Shown here: piece by piece, positions 33,697-42,421 of the stretch
Layout: the number at the start of each line of letters is the position of its first letter
How positions within the stretch are numbered: the stretch's first letter is position 1
NCBI GenBank assembly: GCA_032334235.1
Contig: JAVSGI010000005.1
Location: 3,234,501 to 3,298,500, forward strand
Direction of reading: 5' to 3'
Source: Paracoccaceae bacterium Fryx2
GTDB lineage: Bacteria > Pseudomonadota > Alphaproteobacteria > Rhodobacterales > Rhodobacteraceae
Length of the DNA stretch: 64,000 nt
The notes under the pieces: generated by a model
The model's database searches: none
Told to the model about the DNA's origin: nothing
What the model saw: the letters and a program-made list of their open reading frames with translations, nothing else
Position numbers and translations under genes: made by a program

Positions 33697-34350
33697 TTAT
33701 TCGGCTGTCCAGTTCCACGGCATGAGCTCCTCGAGGCGGGTCATTTTGTGGTCTGCGACGCGGGCGAGAACCCAGCGAAGCAAGGCCTCTGGATCGACCT
33801 TGTTCATGCGGGCGGTCTCGATGAGCGTGTAGGCGATGGCCGCGGCCTCTCCGCCACCTTTTGCCCCCATGAATAGGTAGTTTTTCCTGCCAAGTGTTAC
33901 CGGGCGGATTGATCGCTCGCAGATATTGTTGTCCGACTCAAGTTGCCCGTTTTCAAGATAGGCCTTGGCTTTTGGCATGCGGCCGAGCGCGTAGCGAATG
34001 GCCTCGGCCAATGTCGACTTGCCGGAGATCTTGGGCAATTGCAGCTGCAGCCATGCCTCGAGTCCCTCGAAGACCGGCTTTGCCTTTTCCTGCCGCAGGG
34101 CGGCGCGCTCTTCGGCAGGCTTGTAGCGCGCCTCTTTCTCCACGGCATAGAGGGCAGCGATCCGTTTGATCGTCTCCTCGGCGATGGCAGAGCCTTCGCG
34201 CTCGTAGATCTCGACAAATTTGCGGCGCACATGGACCATGCAAGCCTGCTCGCTGGCCTTGTCGTTCCCGAACAGACCGTTGAAGCCGGTATAGCCATCG
34301 GCATGCACGACCCCTTTGTAGCCAGACAAATGGCTGACCGGACACTCCCC
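33697..34350 (-). pseudogene. IS66-family transposase (TnpC) C-terminal fragment
   Basis: The frame carries [40 protein letters not shown] with [15 protein letters not shown], and a normal C-terminus ([13 protein letters not shown]). The region before HLSGYKG does not match the family. IS21 copy B lies a little further upstream (34421) and supplies an artificial start. About half of TnpC is missing. Confidence 0.85.
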
Positions 34351-34536
34351 CTCTCGTGCAGACCGCAGCGAACGACCGCTCAAGGCCCTTAGTGCCAATA
34401 TGTGCATGCTGCGGCATCGGTGCGGATTTCGCGGAGAATGGGCGCTGATTTCGCGCGATCGTGGGCACGCGTTTCGCGCCATTCTGGGCAGTCATTTCAC
34501 GGGATCGTGGGCAGGCTGGCCGACGCTTTCATGGAG

Positions 34537-35298
34537 TCAGGCTTGAACGATTTGGTCAAGCTTTTTTGTGACGGCGGAGCGCCTGCGCAGGCTTTCACCT
34601 GAGAGGGTGAGGCGGTGTGCGTTGTGAACGAGGCGGTCGAGGATGGCATCTGCGAGCGTTGGGTCGCCGATGGCTTCGTGCCACTGGTCAACGGGGAGTT
34701 GGCTTGTGACGATGGTGGAAGCGCGGCCGTGGCGGTCTTCGAGGATTTCCAGCAGGTCACGGCGCTCCGGGGCGGTGAGGACGGCGAGGCCCCAATCGTC
34801 AATGATCAGCACATCCATGCGGGCGATGGTTTTGAGGATGCGTTCATGGCGGCCATCGCCACGGGCCAGAGCAAGGGCCTCGAACATGCGCGGCGCACGT
34901 TGATAGAGGACGGGCCGCCCATCCCGGCACGCCTTGTGGCCAAGGGCGCAGGCGATCCAGCTTTTGCCCAAACCGGTCGGCCCGGTTATCAGCAGGTTCT
35001 CGTGCCGGGCGATCCAGCCGCCATCGGCAAGATGCGCCATGACACTGCGGTCAAGACCACGTGGGCTGCGCAGGTCCAGATCCTCGACGCTGGCATCTTG
35101 GCGCAGAGCCGCAAACTTGAGCCGGGAGGCCAGTTTCTTGGTGTCGCGCTCTGCAGCCTCGCGGTCGACCAGCAGGCCGAGACGCTCTTCGAACGAGAGG
35201 GCGTCGAAGGCGGTTGACCTGCGTTGTTCTTCGAGCGCCGATGCAATGCCGGTCAGGCCGAGCGCCAACAGTCGGTCGTGGGTGGGATGGGTCAGCAT
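34537..35298 (-). CDS. istB: IstB helper ATPase (copy B)
   Basis: The protein is the same as in copy A, with 253 residues, Walker A GPTGLGKSW and Walker B VLIIDDWG. It lies 12 bases after istA of this copy. Confidence 0.95.
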   Translation of the reverse strand: MLTHPTHDRLLALGLTGIASALEEQRRSTAFDALSFEERLGLLVDREAAERDTKKLASRLKFAALRQDASVEDLDLRSPRGLDRSVMAHLADGGWIARHENLLITGPTGLGKSWIACALGHKACRDGRPVLYQRAPRMFEALALARGDGRHERILKTIARMDVLIIDDWGLAVLTAPERRDLLEILEDRHGRASTIVTSQLPVDQWHEAIGDPTLADAILDRLVHNAHRLTLSGESLRRRSAVTKKLDQIVQA

Positions 35299-35310
35299 TT
35301 TAGTCCTTTC

Positions 35311-36849
35311 TCAATGGTAATAGCTGCCGCCACGAATGTTGGCGTGCTGGAGGGGGGCGACCTCTTCGGAGCCTTCCAGGAAGGCGCGATCGAGGCCGGT
35401 CTTGAGGATCGAACGAATGGAGGTGACGGTGCGGGCCCGGATGGTCACACCCCGCTGGCAGGCCGCATCAACGCGCTCCGGCCCATAGGTTTTGACCAAG
35501 GCCAGCACACCCAGGCAGGTGCGGAACCCCTGTTCAGGATGGGGGCGGTCAGCCATCACCATCTCGCAAAAGGCGGCGACGGCGGGGCCGGTCTTGGTTG
35601 CCTGCGCCAGCATTCTGGCCGGGGTCCATTCGGCAAAGCGACGATGGGCCGATGGCATATGGTCGGCCACGGTGACATGGCTGCGCCGCCCCGGGGTGCG
35701 CACGTGGCTCGCAACCCTCTGACCACGATGGAATATCTCGACCGTCTGGCCGCTTGTGCGAACATCGACCTCTTGTTTGATCAGCGCGAAGGGCACGGAA
35801 TACCATGAGCTGTCGACCTCAACGTGATAGTCGGGTGCCACGCGGGCGCGCTTCCAGCGGGCGAAGACATAAGGTTCGGGCGGTAGGGGCTGAAGATTGG
35901 GCCGATCCAAAGTGGCAAACAGATCGGCGCGGCTGGCGCCATAGCCGCGCATCACGCGCATGTTCAACTCGTCCAGCAGCCGCCGGATCGCCACGTTCAA
36001 CTCGGCCAATGAGAAGAACCGGTGGTTCCGCAGCCGCGCCAGAATCCAGCGTTGTGCCACTTGGACAGCCACTTCCACCTTCGCCTTGTCCCGGGGTTTG
36101 CGCGGCCGGGCGGGCAGAACGGCGGTGCCATAATGCGCCGCCATCTCGGCATAGGTCCGGTTCAGCCCCGGATCAAACCGGTCTGCCTTGATCACGGCGG
36201 ACTTCAGATTGTCCGGAACCACCGCCTTTGGCACGCCGCCCAGAAAGGCGAACATCCGGATATGCGCGAGGATCCAATCTTCCAACCCCTCCGATGCCAC
36301 CGCCTCGGCATAGGTGTGATTCGATGCCCCCATTGCCGCCACGAACAGCTTCATGGCCCGCGCTTCGCCGGTCGTGGGGTCGATCACGTCGATGGTGTCG
36401 CCGGCAAAGTCAACGAACACCTTCTCGCCGCCCACATGTGTCTGGCGCATCGTCGGGCGCACCCGACCCTTCCAAGCCTCGTAATGCGTGCAAAACCAAG
36501 TATAGGCAAAACCCCCGGGGTGCGCGGCACGGTATTCTTCCCAGAGCAGCATCCGCGTCACCCCAGGGCGGCGCAACTCGCGGTCAATCTCCGCCCAGTC
36601 GGGCACAAGCCGCTCCGCGTCCGGCACCGTGGGCGGGGCTGGAAACAAAAGAAGTTCAAGGCTGTCGTCATCGATCCCCTCCGGCAAGGGCCACGTGAGC
36701 CCGGCATGACGCGCCCGTTGGGTGTAGCTTCCGACGCTCCCCTTGCTCAGACCGAGGGAAGCGGCAATGGACCGCTCGCTCAGGCCTTGCCCAAGCTTCA
36801 ATCGCAAAACATCTCGTATCCGGCGCATGTTCAATCGTCCTGTCGGCAT
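35311..36849 (-). CDS. istA: IstA transposase (copy B)
   Basis: The protein is the same as in copy A, with 512 residues, the DDE residues in VFVDFAGD, VVPDNLK and KAKVEVA. Start at 36849 as in copy A. Confidence 0.95.
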   Translation of the reverse strand: MPTGRLNMRRIRDVLRLKLGQGLSERSIAASLGLSKGSVGSYTQRARHAGLTWPLPEGIDDDSLELLLFPAPPTVPDAERLVPDWAEIDRELRRPGVTRMLLWEEYRAAHPGGFAYTWFCTHYEAWKGRVRPTMRQTHVGGEKVFVDFAGDTIDVIDPTTGEARAMKLFVAAMGASNHTYAEAVASEGLEDWILAHIRMFAFLGGVPKAVVPDNLKSAVIKADRFDPGLNRTYAEMAAHYGTAVLPARPRKPRDKAKVEVAVQVAQRWILARLRNHRFFSLAELNVAIRRLLDELNMRVMRGYGASRADLFATLDRPNLQPLPPEPYVFARWKRARVAPDYHVEVDSSWYSVPFALIKQEVDVRTSGQTVEIFHRGQRVASHVRTPGRRSHVTVADHMPSAHRRFAEWTPARMLAQATKTGPAVAAFCEMVMADRPHPEQGFRTCLGVLALVKTYGPERVDAACQRGVTIRARTVTSIRSILKTGLDRAFLEGSEEVAPLQHANIRGGSYYH

Positions 36850-36998
36850 CAAGCCACCCCTTCATTCCTGAAGGCGCAACTATCCTCAATTTGCCGACCA
36901 GACCTGCCCGCGATCCCGCGAAATCAGTGCCCAGCTTCACGCGAAATGACTGCCCATGATCCCGTGAAATCGATGCCCACCATCAAGCGAAACACGCA

Positions 36999-37524
36999 GC
37001 ATCGGTCTCAATTGGCTCTCAACTCCCATCTGACAGTTTCGATCAGGTATTTGAGAGCCGTGTCCGACACCGTCTTCTGTCGGAAACCTTTTGCCGGATT
37101 GTGAACACCCGTCTTGCCACTTTCGTTTGATTTTGAGCAGTTTCTGCATGCGCGCGCATGACGGTGGCGCACGTAATTAATTGTTATATATGAGATTAAA
37201 TCAGAACAGGTGGGCGCATCGCCCCGGAATACGCAGCCATGGCCTTGGGTCGGTCAATGCAGCACATGATGGTGGCCAGGTCGTGGCCAGCGTTTGCAGT
37301 TGCATCCGCACCTAGTGAAGGCGGAATCTCTTACGTGACGGCACTTCCCGCGAAAGGCGTATTTACCTTCCTTGATGTTCCGCGTTGACTCCCTGCTTCT
37401 TAACGTTGGCGACAGGTCTTTGATGGGTAAACTGGCTGAATAATTCCAACTTTGATTTGATGAACTTTCCGGGCTCTTTTGGCAACGGCAGGCATCACTT
37501 TGATAGGAAAAAGGAGTTAACAAA
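36999..37524. other. intergenic stretch with an IS1380 C-terminal scrap
   Basis: On the minus strand, about 37237-37390, NIKEGKYAFRGKC is followed in a shifted frame by VRMQLQTLA and MCCIDRPKAMA, which matches the end of IS1380 transposases (compare AEQHIKEGKYAFRWT at 30.05 kb). The remaining bases hold no gene. AAAGGAG at 37510-37516 belongs to the gene starting at 37525. Confidence 0.6.
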
Positions 37525-38121
37525 ATGGATGCACTGCCAAGGGTGTTTCTTTCGGTGGCCGAAGCCGCTGCGCGTTTGGGATATACGCCTGCTGATCTTG
37601 CAGGCTGGGCTTATCAGGAAAAGTTGGAGATTTTGACAGGGATTTCCCCGGTCGAGTGCGGGGGGGAGCGTGCTGCGGGACTTGTAGTCATCTCAGTCGC
37701 CGACATACTCCCGATGTTTCGTCGGTCTGGAAGAGGCCCAAGAAAAATGCTGCTACGCAGGATCCGCACACAGGGCAAAAAAGACTGGTTGTTAATCACC
37801 GAGCCCGCCGAAGGGGTTATTGTTTGCATGGAAGATTTGCTGATCCTCGCTGCAGAAGTTGATCGATATGATGTTAAACGGGAAATCTTCGTTAAATCGC
37901 ACAAAGGACAGGGGCCCGAGCCACGATTTGCATGGGATGATTTTTGGCGTGCAGTTGCGGTGCGGGTTCACGAGAAAGGCGTCCCTGCGAAACTTACGGA
38001 TTTCGTCAATGAAATGGCCGATTGGTTCATGGATCAGTCCAATGGCGAAGAATGCCCGAGCAATAGCAGGATCCAGACTAAACTTTCCCCACTCTGGAAC
38101 CGACTGAGGGTGGAGAAATGA
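37525..38121 (+). CDS. hypothetical protein of integrative elements, 198 aa
   Basis: The ATG follows AAAGGAGTTAACAAA. Residues 8-30 (FLSVAEAAARLGYTPADLAG) form a helix-turn-helix-like start and the C-terminal 70 residues are helical (WDDFWRAVAVRVHEKGVPAK, then EMADWFMDQ). I recall similar proteins next to integrases in Rhodobacterales but no function. It converges on the integrase 103 bases away. Confidence 0.65.
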   Translation: MDALPRVFLSVAEAAARLGYTPADLAGWAYQEKLEILTGISPVECGGERAAGLVVISVADILPMFRRSGRGPRKMLLRRIRTQGKKDWLLITEPAEGVIVCMEDLLILAAEVDRYDVKREIFVKSHKGQGPEPRFAWDDFWRAVAVRVHEKGVPAKLTDFVNEMADWFMDQSNGEECPSNSRIQTKLSPLWNRLRVEK

Positions 38122-38216
38122 TCAGGCAGCAGATTTTTTGAAGACAACATTGGTGTGATCGGTCTTTTTGGTGCTCTTTGATCGCTGTTAGTGGTCACGC
38201 CATGAACGAGATTTGG

Positions 38217-38236
38217 GGCGGCGTTTATTCGCCGCC
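38217..38236. terminator. hairpin at the end of the integrase gene
   Basis: GGCGGCG-TTTATT-CGCCGCC forms a perfect 7-bp stem and covers the integrase stop codon. It lies between convergent genes. There is no clear U tract, so termination is only suggested. Confidence 0.4.
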
Positions 38237-39493
38237 TTGCACGACGCGGGGGCGCGCCTTGATGATGTCCGCCACGGCGTCCACGCCTGCCCGTAGAGGA
38301 CTGTCCATTAAATGCGCGTACCGTTGAGTTGTGCGCATTTGTGTATGGCCGAGCAGCTTACCAATCATCTCCAGAGACGCACCGCCGCTGACCAAGAGTG
38401 ACGCAAAGGTGTGGCGCAGATCGTGGATCCTGACGTTGGGAAGCCTCGCCTCTGTCTGGATCCTAATCCAGAAGCGCCTGATTTCTTGCACTGGTTGATC
38501 CTTCAGGATGCCGTCCTCGCCCAGCGCGTCCCCCGGAAATAGCCAATCACAGCCGTTCAAGACTGCCATGCGCCTCTGGCGAACCAGCGCAGCAGTGTCC
38601 GCCGAAATAGGCACTCGGTGAACACGCCGCTGCTTGGTGTTGGCAGCAGGCTTGGACCATGTGCCAAGTTCAAGGTTGAACTGTTCAAAGCGCGCCATGC
38701 GCACCTCGCCCAGCCGCGATCCTGTCAACATGCACATCCTGATGATGCCAGCGCCACGCTGGTCCTCTGCAGCCTGCAACGCGTCGCCCAACCGAATGAT
38801 CTCTTCAATCGAAAGGAAGCGTTCGCGCTCAGTCTCGAGCCGCCTTCGAAACGCTGCTGCCGGATTGTCGGGCCGCATTTTCCAAGCCACCGCAAGGTTG
38901 AACATTTTACGAAGTACCTCCCCAACACGGTTTGCGCGAATGGGGGTCGGCTTTGAAGGCTGTAACGCGCGCTTACCACGGCTCTTGGCCTTGATCTTGG
39001 CCGGGCGCGAACGACCTTCTGCGATGACGCAAAGAAGACGTTCGACGTCCGCAGCATCGATCTCGGATACGTGGCGGTGCTTCCAATGAGGCTCGACCAG
39101 TTTGCGGAGCATCGACGCTTGGTCGGCCGCGTTTAGGGGCGCGAGGTGTGCAGCGTGTTCGCGCAGGTATTGGTCGATCAGTTCAGGTATGCGCGGTGCA
39201 GATCGTGCTTCCACCCGGTCGGCCAGTGGATCGATTCTATTGTCGATATCCCGCTTCAGCTGCTTGGCACGATCGCGCGCCGCAACTACGCTCCAATCCG
39301 GCCAGCGGCCAACAGCCATGCGGCGGGAACGACCTTGGATCCGATAGTCGAGGTAAAAGCCTCGACTTCCCGTCCTCTGGATCACTGCTGAGAAGCCTAG
39401 CACCTCGTCATCGAAAAGCTGATAGGGGCGAGCACGAGGCTCTGCCGCTTTAACGATTTTCTCATTCAATCTCTGTCGGTTAGCCAATTTCAT
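38225..39493 (-). CDS. int: tyrosine integrase, DUF4102-type
   Basis: This 422-residue site-specific recombinase has an N-terminal DUF4102-like domain (YQLFDDEVLGFSAVIQR, residues 20-90), a core-binding domain (100-215) and a catalytic domain with Arg in MLTGSRLGEVRMARF, His-X-X-Arg in IHDLRHTFASLLV, His in LGHTQMRTTQ and Tyr in RYAHLMDS. The ATG at 39493 gives the family N-terminus; TTG 39541 is in frame. A tRNA-fMet half lies 315 bases upstream, the expected attachment site. It appears intact. Confidence 0.9.
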   Translation of the reverse strand: MKLANRQRLNEKIVKAAEPRARPYQLFDDEVLGFSAVIQRTGSRGFYLDYRIQGRSRRMAVGRWPDWSVVAARDRAKQLKRDIDNRIDPLADRVEARSAPRIPELIDQYLREHAAHLAPLNAADQASMLRKLVEPHWKHRHVSEIDAADVERLLCVIAEGRSRPAKIKAKSRGKRALQPSKPTPIRANRVGEVLRKMFNLAVAWKMRPDNPAAAFRRRLETERERFLSIEEIIRLGDALQAAEDQRGAGIIRMCMLTGSRLGEVRMARFEQFNLELGTWSKPAANTKQRRVHRVPISADTAALVRQRRMAVLNGCDWLFPGDALGEDGILKDQPVQEIRRFWIRIQTEARLPNVRIHDLRHTFASLLVSGGASLEMIGKLLGHTQMRTTQRYAHLMDSPLRAGVDAVADIIKARPRVVQGGE

Positions 39494-39595
39494 CCCCTTG
39501 TAAATACGTCCTGTGACGCCATTGAGTGCGCCACTAGTCAACTCGCATTGATCACTTCGGGGTTAGGATACGTCAGACCTTGCTGATGCGACGAT

Positions 39596-39615
39596 GTGCG
39601 GAAAAGTGCGGAAAA
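39596..39615. repeat. two decamers GTGCGGAAAA near the integrase
   Basis: Two perfect head-to-tail copies are preceded by ATGCGACGA, exactly as at 28831-28839. They lie about 100 bases upstream of the integrase start. Arm-type recombinase sites or a shared operator are likely explanations. Confidence 0.6.
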
Positions 39616-39807
39616 TTAAAAACTGCGCATCACGGTGTTTAGCCCAACGCTGACTCAACACTGACTCAACCGCCGTTCACCGTTTGAACTCCTTTTGCTG
39701 CGGTCCAGTGCGGTTTGATGCAGTCGAATGAGGACAAGGAAAGCGCGCGTTTACAATGGCTTGTGGCCTAAGTCATTGATTTTGTGGTTTTTTGGATAAG
39801 GCGCAAA

Positions 39808-39858
39808 TTCAGGCTCATAACCTGAAGGTCGTCAGTTCAAATCTGACTCCCGCAACCA
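39808..39858 (+). other. 3' half of initiator tRNA-Met (attachment-site junction)
   Basis: The sequence TTCAGG-CTCATAA-CCTGAA gives a complete CAU anticodon arm, followed by GGTCG, a T arm with GTTCAAAT (GTCAG/CTGAC stem), ACTCCCGCAA and an encoded CCA at 39856-39858. This is the 3' half of tRNA-fMet. No D arm or acceptor 5' strand precedes it, so it is the displaced 3' half left when an element integrated into the gene. Confidence 0.8.
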
Positions 39859-39875
39859 AATTACCTAAATAAAAC

Positions 39876-39916
39876 AAACGCTTACCCTGCGGTATCCTTA
39901 TACCACAGGGCGTTTT
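39876..39916 (+). terminator. intrinsic terminator after the tRNA half
   Basis: CCCTG-C-GGTAT loops through CCTT to ATACC-A-CAGGG, with AAACGC and GCGTTTT extending the stem and giving the U tract. It is the likely native terminator of the fMet tRNA gene, so the DNA to the right was probably the original chromosomal flank. Confidence 0.8.
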
Positions 39917-40012
39917 GTGTTTAACATCAACGCCACATCAACACCGGCACCGAAAAACGGCATTGGCACGCACTCGCGTGCATTCGCCGACATTGGGCTG
40001 CATTCGCGGGCA
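39917..40012. other. short intergenic stretch with GCATTCGC motifs
   Basis: GCATTCGC-like words recur three times (39976-40012). No gene is visible. Confidence 0.35.
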
Positions 40013-42133
40013 TCAGACGCCGGTGTTTTGGGCATGGCGTGCTGCGATCCACTGGCTCAGCAACTTTAATTCAGGTGCGCTGATGCCCGTGGCCATCGCG
40101 TCCGAAACCTGGTTGATCATTGCGCGATCATCGGTAGTTGTCTTTTTCGTAGGCCATGACGAACTGAATTGCCCATAAGCGTAGCTGAAGCCGGTCGCCC
40201 AATCCCGCATCGCCATCTTGCTGCGCATTCCCATCGACCTGGTGAACTCTGCCGGCATGCCTGCTTGTGCGACGCATGCGTTGGCATGCAGCATGATCAG
40301 ATACGCAAAGCGCTGCATGCCCTCCAGTCCGAGGTTGGCGATGACGCTCCCAGATATTTCGGGCAGCCACTTGTTCGGTGCGATCAGCTTGGGCGCAATT
40401 GTGATGGACATCAGGAATCCGTCGATCCAGTCAACAGTAAGGGCTGAATTCTTGACGAGGCGCGTTAATTCGCCCCTCTGTTCAGGAAGTGGCTTTTGCG
40501 CATTGGCCTGCTCCACTCCTTCATCACGTGTGGCGCTATGAGTAACGTTGGGATCGTCAAAGACCCATGCTTTGATCGTCTGATCGTGGACATCAGCCAT
40601 GATTCGGATTTTCTTCAGATTGCGTCCTTCAAGCAGCGCAATAGCTGTCGCCGTAAAGCTCGCTGCGTCTGGATGGTCAGATGCTGACAAGACATCAGCT
40701 GCGCGCGCAACTAATCGCGCCCAGAAGTCCCGTCTTGTCTCGAGCCAGCGCCAGAGCGCAGCGTCAAGCGCCCGCTGGCTGAGCTGCCCCTCAAGCATGT
40801 CATGTGCATGATCGCTTTCCTCGAACCAGCTTTGGATGATCTTGTGATGATCCCACCATTCTTCGCTGGCATTGATTAGTTTGCCGCGCGCTTGCGCCGA
40901 CATGCGCCGAATACGCTCTGCTTCGGGCAGTGCAGAGATCAGACCGTCAGTTGTGACAGCTTCGGGTCGCAACTTCTCGAACCCGCAAAGTTCTGCCACC
41001 TCAATAAGGCCTGGTGCGGGGGGCAGCCCTGCCGATGCGCCATCTGCCAGTGCGATGTGTAGGCTACGCTCGAGCCATGTAATGGAAACCTTTACCGCCC
41101 CAGTCTCTTGTGTGATGCGCTGGATAAGCGCTTTTTGCTCTGTGGCTGAGTTGCAAGGCAAGAGATATGCGTCCTTGATTCCATGTTCTTGCTTCAGGAG
41201 CAGCATTGCGATCTTACGGCTACCACCGGATTGCAACGCGATCATTATGCTCTGAGCGCCGCCGCCGTCGGGCAGCGTGGCCATGACGCTGTGGATGGTC
41301 CACGGCTTGAACGGTGTGCCGCTGGCAGTTCCCGATCGCATGGCAGCCTTCAGGGCCTGATCTACCGCAGCACGTGCGTCGTCATCGGGCATCCAGCTGC
41401 GCAGCATCACCATCTTGCCGGTCACGTCGGAGGATAACCCACCCGTAGAAGCCCGATCCGCGAGGGCTTTGGCGGCTGCGAGGCGGATTTCTGCTGCGGG
41501 ATCAAGCAGCCAGAAACACGCCAGCCTGGTGTGGACAGGTTCGGGCCGTTCCACCGACCATGCGATCACTTGCGTGCGCATCTCGACTGGCATCGCGGGA
41601 AACGTCTCGGTCAGCGCAGCGTGCAGCACGAGCGCATCACCATCGGATCGCTCAATCAGATTACGGAACAGGTTGTCCAAAATCGCATCTGCTTCGATGC
41701 GGTCCTCCAGCGCTATGGCGCTGTTCGCGGCATCGATGTCATCTGTGGTGAGTTCCAGCGCCTCTGGCGCTTTCAGCCCGTTCTGTGTCCAAGCGCGCGC
41801 AAGCACCAGCCGATGGAAAGACGTAAGCCTCCCCTGACCGGCAGCCAGCTCGACAGCGTCCGTGACCGCCATTAGAAAAGCTTTGCCCCGCTTCTTGCGG
41901 TTCTCCTGCGCCATGCGCGCGGCATCCAGAACCGACCCAAGCAATTCGGCAAGCGGTTCCAACTCTGGCGCATTCTCTGGTGCTGCGCATATGCGAGCGA
42001 TCAGCTGCCCGCCCAGCGCTGGCCTATGAAGCATCGAAGAGCTTGCGCGGTAGCAAATCTCTCTGCGCCCATCAAAGTCATCGTCCAACTGGGCAAGTTC
42101 GGCCAGCGTCGTCTCAAGCATGTCCTGTGCCAT
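40013..42133 (-). CDS. large protein with C-terminal UPF0149/YecA-like domain
   Basis: This 706-residue protein is mostly unrecognised. The C-terminal part contains VDWIDGFLMSITIAPKLIAP followed by NKWLPEISG, the signature of the UPF0149 (YecA/YgfB) fold, about residues 575-605. The N-terminal 270 residues are helical with HEAT-like regularity (LAAAKALADRASTG). Family members are normally about 200 residues, so this is an unusual long form. No signal peptide or membrane helix is seen. The gene stands alone, and no function can be assigned. Confidence 0.6.
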   Translation of the reverse strand: MAQDMLETTLAELAQLDDDFDGRREICYRASSSMLHRPALGGQLIARICAAPENAPELEPLAELLGSVLDAARMAQENRKKRGKAFLMAVTDAVELAAGQGRLTSFHRLVLARAWTQNGLKAPEALELTTDDIDAANSAIALEDRIEADAILDNLFRNLIERSDGDALVLHAALTETFPAMPVEMRTQVIAWSVERPEPVHTRLACFWLLDPAAEIRLAAAKALADRASTGGLSSDVTGKMVMLRSWMPDDDARAAVDQALKAAMRSGTASGTPFKPWTIHSVMATLPDGGGAQSIMIALQSGGSRKIAMLLLKQEHGIKDAYLLPCNSATEQKALIQRITQETGAVKVSITWLERSLHIALADGASAGLPPAPGLIEVAELCGFEKLRPEAVTTDGLISALPEAERIRRMSAQARGKLINASEEWWDHHKIIQSWFEESDHAHDMLEGQLSQRALDAALWRWLETRRDFWARLVARAADVLSASDHPDAASFTATAIALLEGRNLKKIRIMADVHDQTIKAWVFDDPNVTHSATRDEGVEQANAQKPLPEQRGELTRLVKNSALTVDWIDGFLMSITIAPKLIAPNKWLPEISGSVIANLGLEGMQRFAYLIMLHANACVAQAGMPAEFTRSMGMRSKMAMRDWATGFSYAYGQFSSSWPTKKTTTDDRAMINQVSDAMATGISAPELKLLSQWIAARHAQNTGV

Positions 42134-42421
42134 TATGCAGTTTGCTTACTCATTCTTGAACCAGCGGTCGGATACGTGCCAGAGCGTGGGGGTGAAAGCA
42201 TCGCCTCAATGTTCGTGATGAGTTGGGGCGTGAAGCTATGCGGCATGAAGCGTCGTGATTCCTCTAAGTTGACGTGGGAAGAACATCGCCCTATTTTCAG
42301 TATACAAGGTTTTGAGTTCGCGGGTGAATAGCCTTCCACCATCTTTATTAGATCGGGTAGAAGCCCTCTAAATTTACTGAGGATGCCTTTTATTGAGCCG
42401 TCAGCCCTGCCGCCTTTAGGG
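42134..42421. other. intergenic stretch between helicase and UPF0149-type gene
   Basis: These 288 bases contain no gene or repeat that I can support. They should hold the promoter of the 706-residue protein gene. Confidence 0.4.

Larger units (their letters stand above)
34421..36998 (-). mobile_element. IS21-family element, copy B (complete, 2578 bp)
   Basis: Ends and internal repeats are as in copy A, reversed. GCATCGG flanks it at 34414-34420 and 36999-37005, a perfect 7-bp target duplication. It sits beside, not clearly inside, an IS66 fragment. Confidence 0.95.

Noticed and set aside
36022-37104. 360-codon open frame across istA of copy B
   Set aside because: It is antisense to istA and is composition-driven; the same frame recurs in copy C for the same reason.
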